Assembly (NCBI GenBank): GCA_036925085.1
Contig: JAUPFP010000023.1
Coordinates: forward strand, 3,124,278-3,188,277
Direction of reading: 5' to 3'
Source of the DNA: Brachycybe producta
Taxonomy: Eukaryota; Arthropoda; Diplopoda; Playtdesmida; Andrognathidae
Length of the DNA: 64,000 bases
A program made the translations under genes and the position numbers. Below, one piece after another: positions 24,220-34,370 of the stretch; position 1 is the stretch's first letter; each line of letters starts with the position of its first letter. Below the pieces are notes generated by a model. That model did not search any database. It worked only from the letters and a program-made list of their open reading frames with translations, and had not been told where the DNA came from.

Positions 24220-24780
24220 TACGACAGACATCAAACTATTGAGAGAGTTACCTCAATGTATTATCAGATCCTTAAGGCTCTTCAAAAAAGTGAATCCACC
24301 CTTGTTAAAAGATGGGGAGAAGTTTATTAAAAGTTTGAGAAGTTTCTCAAATTATTGAGAGACGTTTTAAGAAAAGTTTCTCAAATTATCGAGAGATTTT
24401 TTTTTTCAAAACTTCACATGTACAGGGTGACTCAAATTTTTCATGAAACGCAAAAAAAAACCCCAAATCCTTTTCCATGTATAAAGAAATAGAAAAACTA
24501 GAATTTGGAGTAGCTTTTATTATGGAGGATATGTTTTATTTTGGTAAAAAAAAATTTTCGATTCAGCTCTGAAAACTGATTACAAAACTGCAATAAAAAT
24601 AGGTTTAGCCAAAATATCGACATGTTTAGTTTTGAAGAAAAAAACACTTCAGTTTTAAGAGAGATTTCTCTAATTATATTTAGATATGTTTTAACAGAAG
24701 TTTCTGAAATTATTCAGAGAAGTTTATCAAAATATTGAGTGTAGTTTCTCAAAAGTTTGAAAGAAGTTTCTCAAAATCCA
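24220..24780. repeat. Degenerate AGTTTCTCAAA(A/T)TATTGAGAG repeat field
   Basis: The motif GAAGTTTCTCAAATTATTGAGAG and variants recur about eight times over ~550 bp at irregular spacing. Each unit is itself partly palindromic (TTTCTCAA / TTGAGA). It looks like a decayed satellite. Confidence 0.55.
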
Positions 24781-24886
24781 TGGGTTGCTTGCATATCTTT
24801 TTTTTTTTTCGTTTGAAAACCTTGTGCATGTACAAACAAATACATAATCATGAGATTTCTTTAGCGTATGAATATGTATAATTTGT

Positions 24887-24982
24887 ATATGTCGCATCCA
24901 TTTGGTGTAATTGTCCATTACACGAAATGGGCATACATTTCATGTAATGAACAACGACGACACCAAATGGATGCGACATAAA
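24887..24982. mobile_element. Family R hairpin element, copy 2
   Basis: ATATGTCGCATCCATTTGGTG at the left, inversely repeated as CACCAAATGGATGCGACATA at the right. Inner arms ATTACACGAAATG / CATTTCATGTAAT pair around GGCATA. A compact ~95-bp relative of 11262-11418. Confidence 0.75.
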
Positions 24983-25945
24983 TATTTGTATTTATGTGTA
25001 TTTTTTTTAAAAAAAGTTGTGGTTTTTCTTACTAAAACTTTAGTTTAAAAAAAAGTCTAAAAGTAGAACAGTTCAGAAAATATTTTTTGAATGTCAATTG
25101 TGAAGTGTTTATTGTCATTTAAGAATAATTCCACTTCCTCGATGATTATCAAAATATAAATATTTTTTTTGTGGTTGACAGTAAAATAAAAACATACTAA
25201 AAAAATCGGACTTGTGATTTAGAACAAGATGTCAGCCAAGTTATGTCCTCTTTTTTAATGTCCACTGTGTAACAATAATAATGTATTTGAATACAACAAC
25301 TTGTGCAAGTTCACAAAGTGATTTTATCGGTTAATTTTACAAAGACAAAAATAATAATAAGAATAATAATAATAATAATAATAAAAGTTAGGTAATAACT
25401 TTTTTATTGCAATGTGGCTTTGTTTAAAGACACCTACCAAAAAAAAATTCTATATATGATTAGAGAGGTGGAGACCTAATACAGTAAAAAACATTACAAT
25501 GTGACATTTATGAATGTTGACCAAAATAATCGTTATAATCACATAAAAAAACGAAATTGACCATTTTTTCTCGTTTTAATTACAACAAGGAAGCAAATAA
25601 AAATTATTTTAAGAAATAATTAATAGTTATAGTTTTCAAAAGTCATCAAAAAACATTTGTTCAGTTCAAATGTTTTGTGATCAAATTTGATCCAGGAAAG
25701 AAATGAAATAAAATTTTAATTGTATAACAGAAACAAGTGTTTAATTTACTTTATAAGAATATTATTTTAGGCAATAACATTGTATAGAAATAAACAGTAT
25801 ATAATGAATTTGTTTTGGCGCCTTTGATGGAATTGGCGTCACATGAATGTTGGTGTTTATGTAAGTTTGTATAAATTTGAAAGGGGTTTCATTTCAACCT
25901 ATTCGAATCTAGTAGGAAGAATGAGGGTTGGAGGAAGAGGCTAAT
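24983..25945. other. AT-rich intergenic DNA with (AAT)n
   Basis: An (AAT)n tract lies near 25351-25384. No gene was recognised. Confidence 0.5.
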
Positions 25946-25948
25946 ACC

Positions 25949-26245
25949 TAGTACACACCTGATAATTTAAATGCATTTAAATAATAAATGTGTTCTACAG
26001 AGCCCTGTGAAGGACAAACAAACAATAAATATATAGAATTCAATTTATTCAGTTAATAATCTGAAAATATTGAGTTAATACTTATATAATATTATAAACT
26101 ATAGAGAAAATATTGATTTAATATTTAAATTAAAAATATTAATAATAAAGTCAATTTTTATTTAGTTCATGTCCTTAACTGGATTCCGTATAATTCACCC
26201 AAACACATTTAATTTGAATTAATTTAACTCATGTGTGTACAAGAT
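25949..26245. mobile_element. Family F Harbinger-type MITE, copy 2 (inverted)
   Basis: Opposite orientation to the other copies. It starts TACCTAGTACACACCTGATA after TAA and contains CAGAGCCCTGTGAAGGAC and GGATTCCGTATAATTCACCC. It ends near GTGTGTACAAGATA followed by TAA, so TAA flanks both ends. Confidence 0.8.
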
Positions 26246-28040
26246 ATAACAGTGCTTAGAATTACAGGGAGCTGTAGTATGATAATCTTGGAGCCTTGTA
26301 AAGACAACAAAAATTAATCGTAAAACTATAAATGACACAATTCTAAACTTTTTGTTAACCCTTCTGACGTCACAAGCTTCATTTTACAGTGAGGTAACTA
26401 TATCATTTTTATCTCATGACAAGTTCATGAGTTTAGCACTACCTTTGACTAAGCATTCATTTTAGGAAATAATGCAGCCATAATCTTTCTTGAATTATAC
26501 ATAATGGCCCTTTTATGGTGATAAATTATCTGTCAAATTCTCAGATTTTTTTTTAAATGTTGCTGAGATATCACCACATTTAATTTTGTTTGTGTTGTAA
26601 CCTGTAACTGGTTGACTAAATAGATAATTGTTTTAATGACTGAAAAAAAATAATTTTCTTCTTAAATTTACTATTATTCCAATCTGAGCCCAATTTGTCA
26701 TAATTCGAAAGATTTCAAGAATTGTTCTTCATTTTCATGTCAAAAACCCACTCAAATTCATACGTTATTTAATCAAGATTCTGTCAATAATTGCAAAACA
26801 AATAATATTCTAATTTAATACAACTAAAAATAATAATAGTTCTAAATATTTAAATGAATATTGATTATGTGTGTGGGTATCAGTTGTCATGTTGAACAGA
26901 AAGGTAATAAATTTCAATAGGTTTTTCTTTTCTCTTTTTTTTTGTGTTAATTTTTACACCCACATGTAATCAGATAAGATATTCAATAATGGAGTCTTAG
27001 AGTGTGTTTATTTATTACTTTGTTCACACAGACCTATAAAAAGACAGCCCTGTATTTTTCCATTATGTTATGACATTACTAAGGTTCGAATTTTTTATGT
27101 AATATCAAGTAAATGTTTCTCAATCTGTGGCCCAAGGGCCAATTGTCAAGTAACAATCCCATTTAGAAACAACAACCAACAATTATGTTTTTTTTTTTCA
27201 ATCAAAACACTGATTAGAGGCTAGAACTCTTAGTTTGACAACTGATAGTAACCAGACATCTAGTCTCTAACCAGCCTTTTTGATTAAAAAAAAACATAAT
27301 GAAGATTGATGATTACTTCACAATTATTGACACTTGGACCAAAAATTGTGCAACATTTGCTTGATATTGCATAGAAATCCGAGCCCTATACATAACATAA
27401 AATGTGTTACATCACTTAAGTTTTAATTTTCTTATTTATATAATGTTGCAATGTAATTTTAATACACCCTGTATAATCCCAAAATTGGTTCCATTTCATT
27501 CATTTTATTATATTCATTGACAAAACTCCTTAATAATCAGAATCTTGTGGATCAGATTATGAAGATTAAGACGAAATGTGTGTGCCCTCAATTTTGTTTT
27601 ATTTAATTCTTTGGAAATCGTAATGTTTAAAATAATATTATCAGTTGTAACAAACAAAAAAAATAATATAAAAAGTGTATCAAATAAAATTCAAGATAAC
27701 AAACAAACAAAAAACCTTTTTACGTCTTCATGTCATGAGTTTGTCATCAAATAGTAATAGTATTTTAAATTTCCATTTATATGTTTCTGAATGAAAATCA
27801 TGAATCAAAATATAGGGTAACCCCCTCCCCCCCCCCCCCTTAGGCTTAAAATTATTATAATATATGAATCGATATTTTGGTATTATTAATTCGTCGGCAT
27901 TTATTATCTTAAAAGAGTATTTTACTTTATATAAGCAAGTAATAATAAAAATATATATTATTTTTTTATTGCTTATATGTAGACAAAATGATACTTCCTA
28001 GGAAGTATACTAAGGATTATCAGGTAACCTATTACTAAGA
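26246..28040. other. AT-rich intergenic DNA with one foldback remnant
   Basis: At 27180-27300, ATTATGTTTTTTTTTTTCAA and TTGATTAAAAAAAAACATAA form inverted ends around TTAGAGGCTAG / TAGTCTCTAACC. A 13-C run sits at 27827-27839. No gene was recognised. Confidence 0.5.
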
Positions 28041-28043
28041 AGG

Positions 28044-28125
28044 GCAGTCGTGGCCGAGTGGTTAAGGCGATAGACTAGAAATCTATTGGGGTTTCCCCGC
28101 ACAGGTTCGAATCCTGTCGACTGCG
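28044..28125 (+). tRNA. tRNA-Ser (anticodon AGA), copy 1
   Basis: 82-nt class II tRNA with all helices intact. The acceptor pair is GCAGTCG / CGACTGC with discriminator G. The anticodon stem ATAGA/TCTAT encloses loop CTAGAAA, giving anticodon AGA (reads UCU). A long variable arm follows (TGGGGTTTCCCCGC), and the T-arm B-box GGTTCGAATCC is perfect. No intron and no encoded CCA, as expected in eukaryotes. A TTCTTTT pol III terminator starts four bases later. Identical over 82 nt to the copy at 29889. Confidence 0.97.
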
Positions 28126-28267
28126 GGTTCTTTTAATTGCACGAATTTTACAGTGTTTTTAATGGTCGATTCGCATTATACGGAACGTCCTGACGTCACG
28201 TCAAAATACTGTATTATGCATTGCATTTCATTTTCATATCATTATATGACGTTGACGTTCAGTGATG

Positions 28268-28473
28268 ACAGGCAATTAGAAAACGGGATGAACAGAAGTT
28301 GGCTCCGCCCTTTTTATGACGAACGGCAACTTCTAATTGGTTTGTTGTGTGGTTCGACGTTGAAATGGGCGGAGCATGTGACGTCAGACTACTTAACCAA
28401 CCAATTAGAAGTTGCATTCGTCATAAAAAAGGGCGGAGCCAACTCCTGTTCATCCCGTTTTCTAATTGCCTGT
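28268..28473. mobile_element. Mutator-like foldback MITE, copy 2
   Basis: 206 bp, ACAGGCAATTAGAAAACGGG ... inverse. It is flanked by a perfect 9-bp TSD, TCAGTGATG (28259-28267 and 28474-28482), the best evidence for the Mutator-like assignment. Motifs: CTCCGCCC, ATTGG, GGGCGGAG, TGACGTCA (28379-28386), CCAAT and GGGCGGAG. The 130-codon frame through it is an artefact: similar translations come from every copy and from both strands. Confidence 0.9.
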
Positions 28474-28518
28474 TCAGTGATGTTGTTGGTAAATGTGAAC
28501 GGGAGGTTGAGTTTGATC

Positions 28519-28724
28519 GGGGACAGACTAATCATAGGTCACTAGGTGACCTACACTTTCAGATAGTTATTTGAAGACGACCTGTGGGTCACACTGTGAC
28601 CTACACTTTTTTACACTCTAGAGGGGCCTGCGCCTCCAGACCCCCTGCAACAAGTCTAATTTACTGTAACCCCTGATATATATAAAGTGTAGGTCATTGA
28701 GTGACCTACGATTAGTCTGTTCCC
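28519..28724. mobile_element. Foldback element C (possibly hAT-type)
   Basis: ~206 bp. GGGGACAGACTAATCATAGG with GTCACTAGGTGACCTACACT continuing; the inverse arm ends GATTAGTCTGTTCCC. Each arm contains a smaller GGTCAC..GTGACC hairpin. Flanks GTTTGATC / GTTGAATC (6 of 8) could be a decayed 8-bp TSD. Confidence 0.65.
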
Positions 28725-28763
28725 GTTGAATCGCAATGGCTCTCGAAACAGGCAACTGTCCTC

Positions 28764-28969
28764 ACAGGCAATTAGAAAACGGGATGAACAGAAGTTGGCT
28801 CCGCCCTTTTTATAACGAACGGCAACTTCTATTTGGTTTGTTGTGTGGTTCGACGTTGAAATGGGCGGAGTATGTGACGTCAGACTACTTAACCAACCAA
28901 TTAGAAGTTGCATTCGTCATAAAAAAGGGCGGAGCCAACTTCTGTTCATCCTGTTTTCTAATTGCCTGT
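28764..28969. mobile_element. Mutator-like foldback MITE, copy 3
   Basis: 206 bp, same family as 28268-28473 and highly similar to it in sequence. Immediate flanks ACTGTCCTC / AGTGTGCTC match 7 of 9. TGACGTCA at 28875-28882. Confidence 0.85.
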
Positions 28970-28970
28970 A

Positions 28971-29149
28971 GTGTGCTCAGCACAAATACATCGTTTGCCT
29001 CTCCCTTTTATGAGGAACGGCAACTTCTAATTGGTTTGTTATTTGGTCTGACGTTGCATGCCCCGCCCCTTTTCAATTTCTAATTTTTTGATATTTGGTC
29101 TGACGCTCATAAAAGGGCGGAGCAAACGATGGATTTGTGTTGACCACAC
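28971..29149. mobile_element. Element B foldback, copy 1
   Basis: ~179 bp with ends GTGTGCTCAGCACAAATACA and an imperfect inverse. It shares with the Mutator-like MITE the inner block CAACTTCTAATTGGTTTGTT, GGTCTGACG and GGGCGGAGC but has different termini. TGCCTGT occurs on both sides (7-bp direct repeat). A second copy lies at 44887-45064. Confidence 0.7.
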
Positions 29150-29332
29150 CTGCCTGTCTCTCGAACTCTGGGGTGTCATAATGTCATTACAGAAAGTGTC
29201 TTTTGACAGTAAATAGTCATTTCTAGCTCATAACCTTGTAATAGCGATAAAATCATGTTGCAAAATATTAATATGACATAATAGAGCACAAGTATAGACA
29301 TTATAAGGTATAACTGTCGTAATGAGGCAACA

Positions 29333-29600
29333 GGTTATTCTGTCTTTCGTTTAGAAAAACTTGAACGTGTTTTAGAAACTAGAAGGGTTGCACGTTCATT
29401 TTACATAATTTTAAAATAAGCTTTTTATTGTTAGTTTTAAAATGACCAAACTTTAAAGTTTAAGCAATGTTTTGTTTATAAAAAAAAAGTTTATTTTGAA
29501 AGATATCAGCATGAAAATACTATTAGGTGATTCAGCTACCCTTCTACTTTCTAAAACACTTTCAATTTCTCGTGAAACTCGGAAAAATCAGAATAACTCC
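29333..29600. mobile_element. Family I MITE copy
   Basis: GTGTTTTAGAAACTAGAAGG near 29368 and the inverse ACCCTTCTACTTTCTAAAAC near 29537, with inner AGATATCAGCATGAAAATAC. Confidence 0.7.
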
Positions 29601-29888
29601 AGGAGCCTGATTACAGTAAATTGTCATATCTATCGCATAACCTTGCAACAGTCGCAAAAGCAAAGATTACAAAATATTATTATTGCAATTATTGTCATAT
29701 TACTTCCATATTGACAGCATAACATGACAGTCATAAAATAATAATGGACAAAAAGCGACATCATACGGTATGAGTGTCACAAAATTTTATGATGATTTTT
29801 TTCTGTAATGAGGAACATGGATGAAATATCATTTTTAATTCGAAAGTTTTCTTCGGGAAGTAACGAAAACGAATGTAAAATGTATTAA

Positions 29889-29970
29889 GCAGTCGTGGCC
29901 GAGTGGTTAAGGCGATAGACTAGAAATCTATTGGGGTTTCCCCGCACAGGTTCGAATCCTGTCGACTGCG
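29889..29970 (+). tRNA. tRNA-Ser (anticodon AGA), copy 2
   Basis: Identical in all 82 positions to the gene at 28044-28125, same strand, ~1.8 kb downstream. The flanks are unrelated (ATGTAAAGTTTT downstream gives the pol III terminator), so any duplication unit was small or the flanks have fully diverged. Confidence 0.97.
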
Positions 29971-31345
29971 ATGTAAAGTTTTAAAAATTTAAAACTATCA
30001 TAAGTGAACTTTTCTTCTTTAAATTAGTTTTTTTTAGAAAAAAAAAACTTTTTAAATGAAACTTAGCCCCAGTTGCCTAGTTTTTAATTTTGTTTGTGGT
30101 TTGACCTAATCTTTTTTTTGGCCTTATACACAAAATATATATATATTTTTAAAAAAAATTGAGAATCTTTCTATTTGTTTCACCAAACAACATATTAAAA
30201 AAAATTAAACAGTAATGACATAACCTCAATTTTACAATTTTACCATATAAACGAAAATCTGAATGCAATTCATGTTTTCTGTCATTGTGTAAAAATAAAA
30301 ACAAAAATTTGTTTTAATGTAGTCAAGTTTTTTTTTTGTTTGTATTATTTAGTTTTACCTTGGTATAAAAATTCTTATGATTATTACAAGGGGCCATCAA
30401 CCTTTTTATATTATTATTATTATGATTACGAAATTTTGATGTCCCATTTGTCAGTTTTTTTCTTCTTTATCAAAGGGGCCAGAGACCCCCTTCCCCTATC
30501 CCCCTCCTTTACATAATGCATTCTTTGTGGTCAACTCAATCAAATATGATTATTTTTTTCTCTCCTATAGTTGAATTCATTACGAATTATGGCGATCATT
30601 CTGGTCAGAAAAAAAACAAAATGGCCACCATTTTAAACCACATTAAAGAATATTTTGACCTCCACTGTCTAAAATGTAATATTATGACACAACCAAAGAT
30701 GTTAAGAACCCATTATATTATAAGCATGTATTTAGCCTGAAGAAAATGATCACCATGTAACAACATGGGTCATTTTTCATGTAAAAGGAAGGAGGAATGT
30801 TTTAATAGAAGTTATTAATGTTTTTAAATCACCTCCAAATTATTGCGCCTTTTTTATTTTACATTTCTCTTTGTGAGATGAAATGAAATTAGTCTATATT
30901 TTAGTAGAAGAGATTATTATTTTATAATAATCTGTCTGGTGGTGTTAAGAAGAACAATTTGAAGATTAAAAAAAATCAGTTCAGTAATTACAATCATTGT
31001 GTTACATTTAAGTGAGAGACAGGTTACAAAAGAGGGAAGGAGGGGGGGGGGGGCTAGTGAAACTGTAGATGAAATGAAATTTTTTTTTAATATTTCCGTC
31101 ATTATTATTTATGCAATTTTTTCTACTTCTTTTGGAGTCTTTAAGGTATGTACAAGGTGTTCGTAAAAAAAGAAAATGTCGCAAGTTAAGAATGCAAGTA
31201 GATTATTTATTTTGCCCCTGTAGCATTAGATGGCGCCACTAGCCCTCCTTTAGAAATGTACTGACGACACTCTTCTACTCTTGATTCATCTTTTTCCTTT
31301 TTTTCACGTGGCAAACTTAATTGCATTGTCACGTGCTGATAATTA
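29971..31345. other. AT-rich intergenic DNA
   Basis: A 12-G run at 31042-31053 and a GATGGCGCC near 31228, like that found near family I ends. No gene was recognised. Confidence 0.5.
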
Positions 31346-31348
31346 ACG

Positions 31349-31680
31349 TTGTTTTGGACGCTTTTAGAGCTAAAAGGCTGCATTCTATTTCAACTAATTG
31401 GCGACGAGTGTAGTTTGCTACCTATGGTGGTTGCAGACGCCATCTGCTTTGCATTTACACGAGTAGTTTTCTATAGAGCCCTCTTAAAGATGAACAGCTC
31501 ATTTTCGAACTCTTGTCTTTGAAGATTAAAATTAAGAGAAACTAGAACGTGTTTTAAGTCTTTTAGAAACTTAGCTGAAGGTTGAAATCATAGTATTTTC
31601 ATGTTGATATTTTTCAAAATAAACTTTTAACTTTATAAGATTTAAGGTCAAACTTTAAAATTGTTAAAAATTGTACACGA
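31349..31680. mobile_element. Family J segment followed by a family I left arm
   Basis: 31349-31483 matches 18122-18252 and ends GAGCCCTC before TTAA (31484-31487). Then GATGAACAGCTCATTTTCGA and GAGAAACTAGAACGTGTTTT belong to family I; its right arm is missing. Confidence 0.6.
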
Positions 31681-32530
31681 TTATTTACATATTTTATAAA
31701 CACCCTGTATAAGTACAACATTATGTTGTTTATAGTTTATTATATTTTGTATACTCATTAATTTTTTTCGTGTTATTATTGTTAGTATGTTACACACATT
31801 TTTAATGTGTTATTGTCTCACTGTGACATTTTGTATCACCCTCAAGTAGGCTTATAATTGGTCCTCTGCAATAAACCTTAAAAATACAGAGTGATCGCAA
31901 AGTTACACAACCCAAATGCTTTTTAACGTGTACATGATTTTTTTAAATGTTTAAAAGTTTATTAGAAATTTTTTTAGTAACATGTCTAGTGAAAAGTTTA
32001 TGAAAAAGTTTATTAAAAAAAAGTGACGAAAAAGATTATGAAAATTATTAAAAAGTAATTAAAACGTTATTAAAACATCCAAATATATCAGACTTTTTAC
32101 AATGCGTAAACTCGGCCACAACTTTTTATAACATATATAAATTTGGAGCAGAAAAACTGATATTGCATGAATTATTATAATAAATTATCCGCGAAACCTG
32201 AGTTTAATTTAATAGAATGAGATTATATTTAGTGTGTCTGTCTGACCATGAAAATTCTGTCTTTTACGAGTAATATCTCAAACATCTCTTGACTAGCAAA
32301 AAAAACACATAAGAGAATATTAATTCATGGCAAATTAAGTAACACGAAATGTTGCTTTACTTTTATTTTTACATAATATAGTTTTATCTATTGTACCCGA
32401 CATTTGGTTGTGATAATGTAAATGTATTCAAATTGCATTTTTAAGATGCTAAAAAAACCACTTTGAAACAACATGAAAAGGTCTACTTTTAATTGTACAT
32501 TAGCAAAATTAAAAAAAAAGTCATTCTAGT
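31681..32530. other. AT-rich intergenic DNA
   Basis: 31935-32075 has recurring AAAGTTTATTA/AAAAGT-type motifs. No gene was recognised. Confidence 0.5.
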
Positions 32531-32536
32531 AAGCAA

Positions 32537-32675
32537 CCCTAATACCAAGTCTACCTAACATGTCAAATGCATTTGAATATTAAACATGTTCAACAAAGGA
32601 CAAAGAAATATATAATGAATTCAATACATCCAATTACTGCCTGGATATATTGAGGTAATATTTAAATACTAGTAA
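32537..32675. mobile_element. Family F remnant, inverted and diverged
   Basis: TACCAAGTCTACCTAACATG, AAATGCATTTGAATATTAAA and AACAAAGGACAAAGAAATAT follow the order of the inverted family F copy but are diverged. The rest is lost near a CGTGCAACTTGCACG palindrome at ~32681-32695. Confidence 0.5.
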
Positions 32676-32750
32676 ACTCGTCGTGCAACTTGCACGAAAG
32701 GGAATGGGTGTATAACTCAATGGATGAGAGATAAATGCATGTAAAAGGAG

Positions 32751-33976
32751 GTAATACCTTGCAGGCTTGCACACACGTGAGTTAAATGAATTCAAATTAA
32801 ATGTGTTTAGGTGAATTATACGGAATCCAGTTAAGAGGCTAGATACATCGTTTAGTTCAAAATTTCTCCGAATGTAGGCGCTGCTATCGTTGTTGATTGA
32901 AAAACGGTTTTTTAACGTTTTTTCTCCCGGTTTGAAGTCACATAATAATTAATTGAAAAATAATTTCGCGAGCTAACCTTCTAAAAAGAAAACATTGCGA
33001 AGCCAGTAGATTAATCCACGTAATAGTTATTTTGTTATTGTTCTGAGTTGTTTTTAACGGGAGTTCTTCAAATGTTTGGATGACGGTTTTTTGCTCCTAT
33101 GGGACTTAACATGGAGTTAAAAAAAACGTAAGATTTTAAATGTTATTTAAAATAGAAAGCCCTTTTAAAATTTAGAAAAAGGAATAATCCTGAAGGCAAT
33201 AAACACATGTAAGTACGTGCTAATTTTTCTGATTGCTCTAAATCATTTTTAATGAGAGTTCTCTTAACTTTTGTTGGACGGTGTTTTAGTCCTATGGGAC
33301 TTAACATGGAGTTTAAAAACGTACGATTTTAAACGTTATTAAAAAATAGAAGGACCTTTTCAAAATTTATAAAAAAGAAACATCGTGAAGCCAATACATG
33401 AATGTATGTGCTAATTATTTTGTTATTGTTCTAAATCAGTTTTAACGAGAGTTTTTCAAATGTTTGTGGGACGGTTTTTGATCCTATGGGATTTAACATG
33501 GGGTTGAAAAAACGAGCAACTTTGAACCTTGTTTAAAAATAGAAGGACCTTTTCAAAAATTATATAAATGGAGCACGTGAAGAACAATACTTTTTATTGC
33601 ATTTTGCGCTTTACTGTATTTGAATTGAGCGATTGTGAGGCGATTTCTTGCAGTTTTAGTAACACCATATAAGAACACTCATTTGCCTCGTTGTCGTCTG
33701 CTCAAAACAACAAGATGGACGTGGATCTAGGCTCTTAAGAACATGAACACCAGATAAAAATTGACTTTATTATTAATATTTGAAATTGAAATACTAAATC
33801 AATATTTTAATGTCAATAGTTTATATATTTATATTTAAGTATTAACTCAATATTTTCAGATTATTAACTGAGTAAATTGAATTTGACATATTGTTTGTTT
33901 GTCCTTCACAGGGCTCTGTATAACAAACACGTTTATTATTTAAATGCATTTAAATTATTAGGTGTGTACTAGGTAT
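32751..33976. mobile_element. Family F Harbinger-type MITE, copy 3, split by a TTAA element
   Basis: TAA TACCTTGC at the left and TAGGTA TAA at the right: a perfect 3-bp TAA TSD. The family sequence runs to GGAATCCAGTTAA, is interrupted by element W (32835-33734), then resumes GAACATGAAC exactly where uninterrupted copies continue. Confidence 0.85.
32835..33734. mobile_element. Element W, TTAA-flanked (piggyBac-type), with internal tandem array
   Basis: 900 bp inserted at TTAA (32831-32834 and 33735-33738) in family F copy 3. Ends GAGGCTAGATAC / GATCTAGGCTC are imperfect inverses. The interior holds three head-to-tail units of ~190-200 bp (starting near 33035, 33230 and 33425). Each has ATTGTTCTAAATC, GAGAGTT, GGACGGTTTT, CCTATGGGACTTAACATGG and ATAGAAGGACCTTTTCAAAA in order. 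No transposase. Confidence 0.8.
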
Positions 33977-34069
33977 AAGGTTTCGAAGTAATTAGGTGTA
34001 CATACATGGCGTCTAACGCTATATTATGCACAGTGTTTAGACGCCATATTAGGCCATTATGGTAATCAT

Positions 34070-34370
34070 GGTTTATGAACAGCTGATTTTCGAACTCTCA
34101 TTATTCTTTCAGGAGCAGAATTAAGAGAAACAAGAATGTGTTTTTAGAAACTAGGAGGGTAGATCAATCGCTCATGGGGTTTTTTCATGTTGATATCTTT
34201 CAAAATAAACTATAGACAAAAATTAAAAAAATATCGTCTACTAAAAGTTTTCAAAGATCACATAATAAGCTTATTTTGAAAGATATAAACATGATAATCT
34301 TCTTAAGTGATTGAGCTACAATTCTAGTTTCTAAAACACACGTCTTTACACTTTAAAATCACCTTAACAT
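34070..34370. mobile_element. Family I MITE copy
   Basis: Outer flank GGTTTATGAACAGCTGATTT, left arm TTTTTAGAAACTAGGAGGGTA near 34141, and right-arm inverse AATTCTAGTTTCTAAAACAC near 34320. Confidence 0.7.

Larger units (their letters stand above)
28748..29157. mobile_element. Nested MITE cluster with outer ACAGGCA/TGCCTGT remnants
   Basis: The outer remnants ACAGGCA (28748) and TGCCTGT (ending 29157) are flanked by CTCTCGAA on both sides. Inside lie Mutator-like copy 3 (28764-28969) and element B (28971-29149). This reads as related elements inserted at or into one another's ends. The order of events is inferred. Confidence 0.55.

Noticed and set aside
28153-28545. 130-codon open frame
   Set aside because: It crosses the Mutator-like MITE; near-identical translations arise from every copy and from both strands because the element is palindromic.
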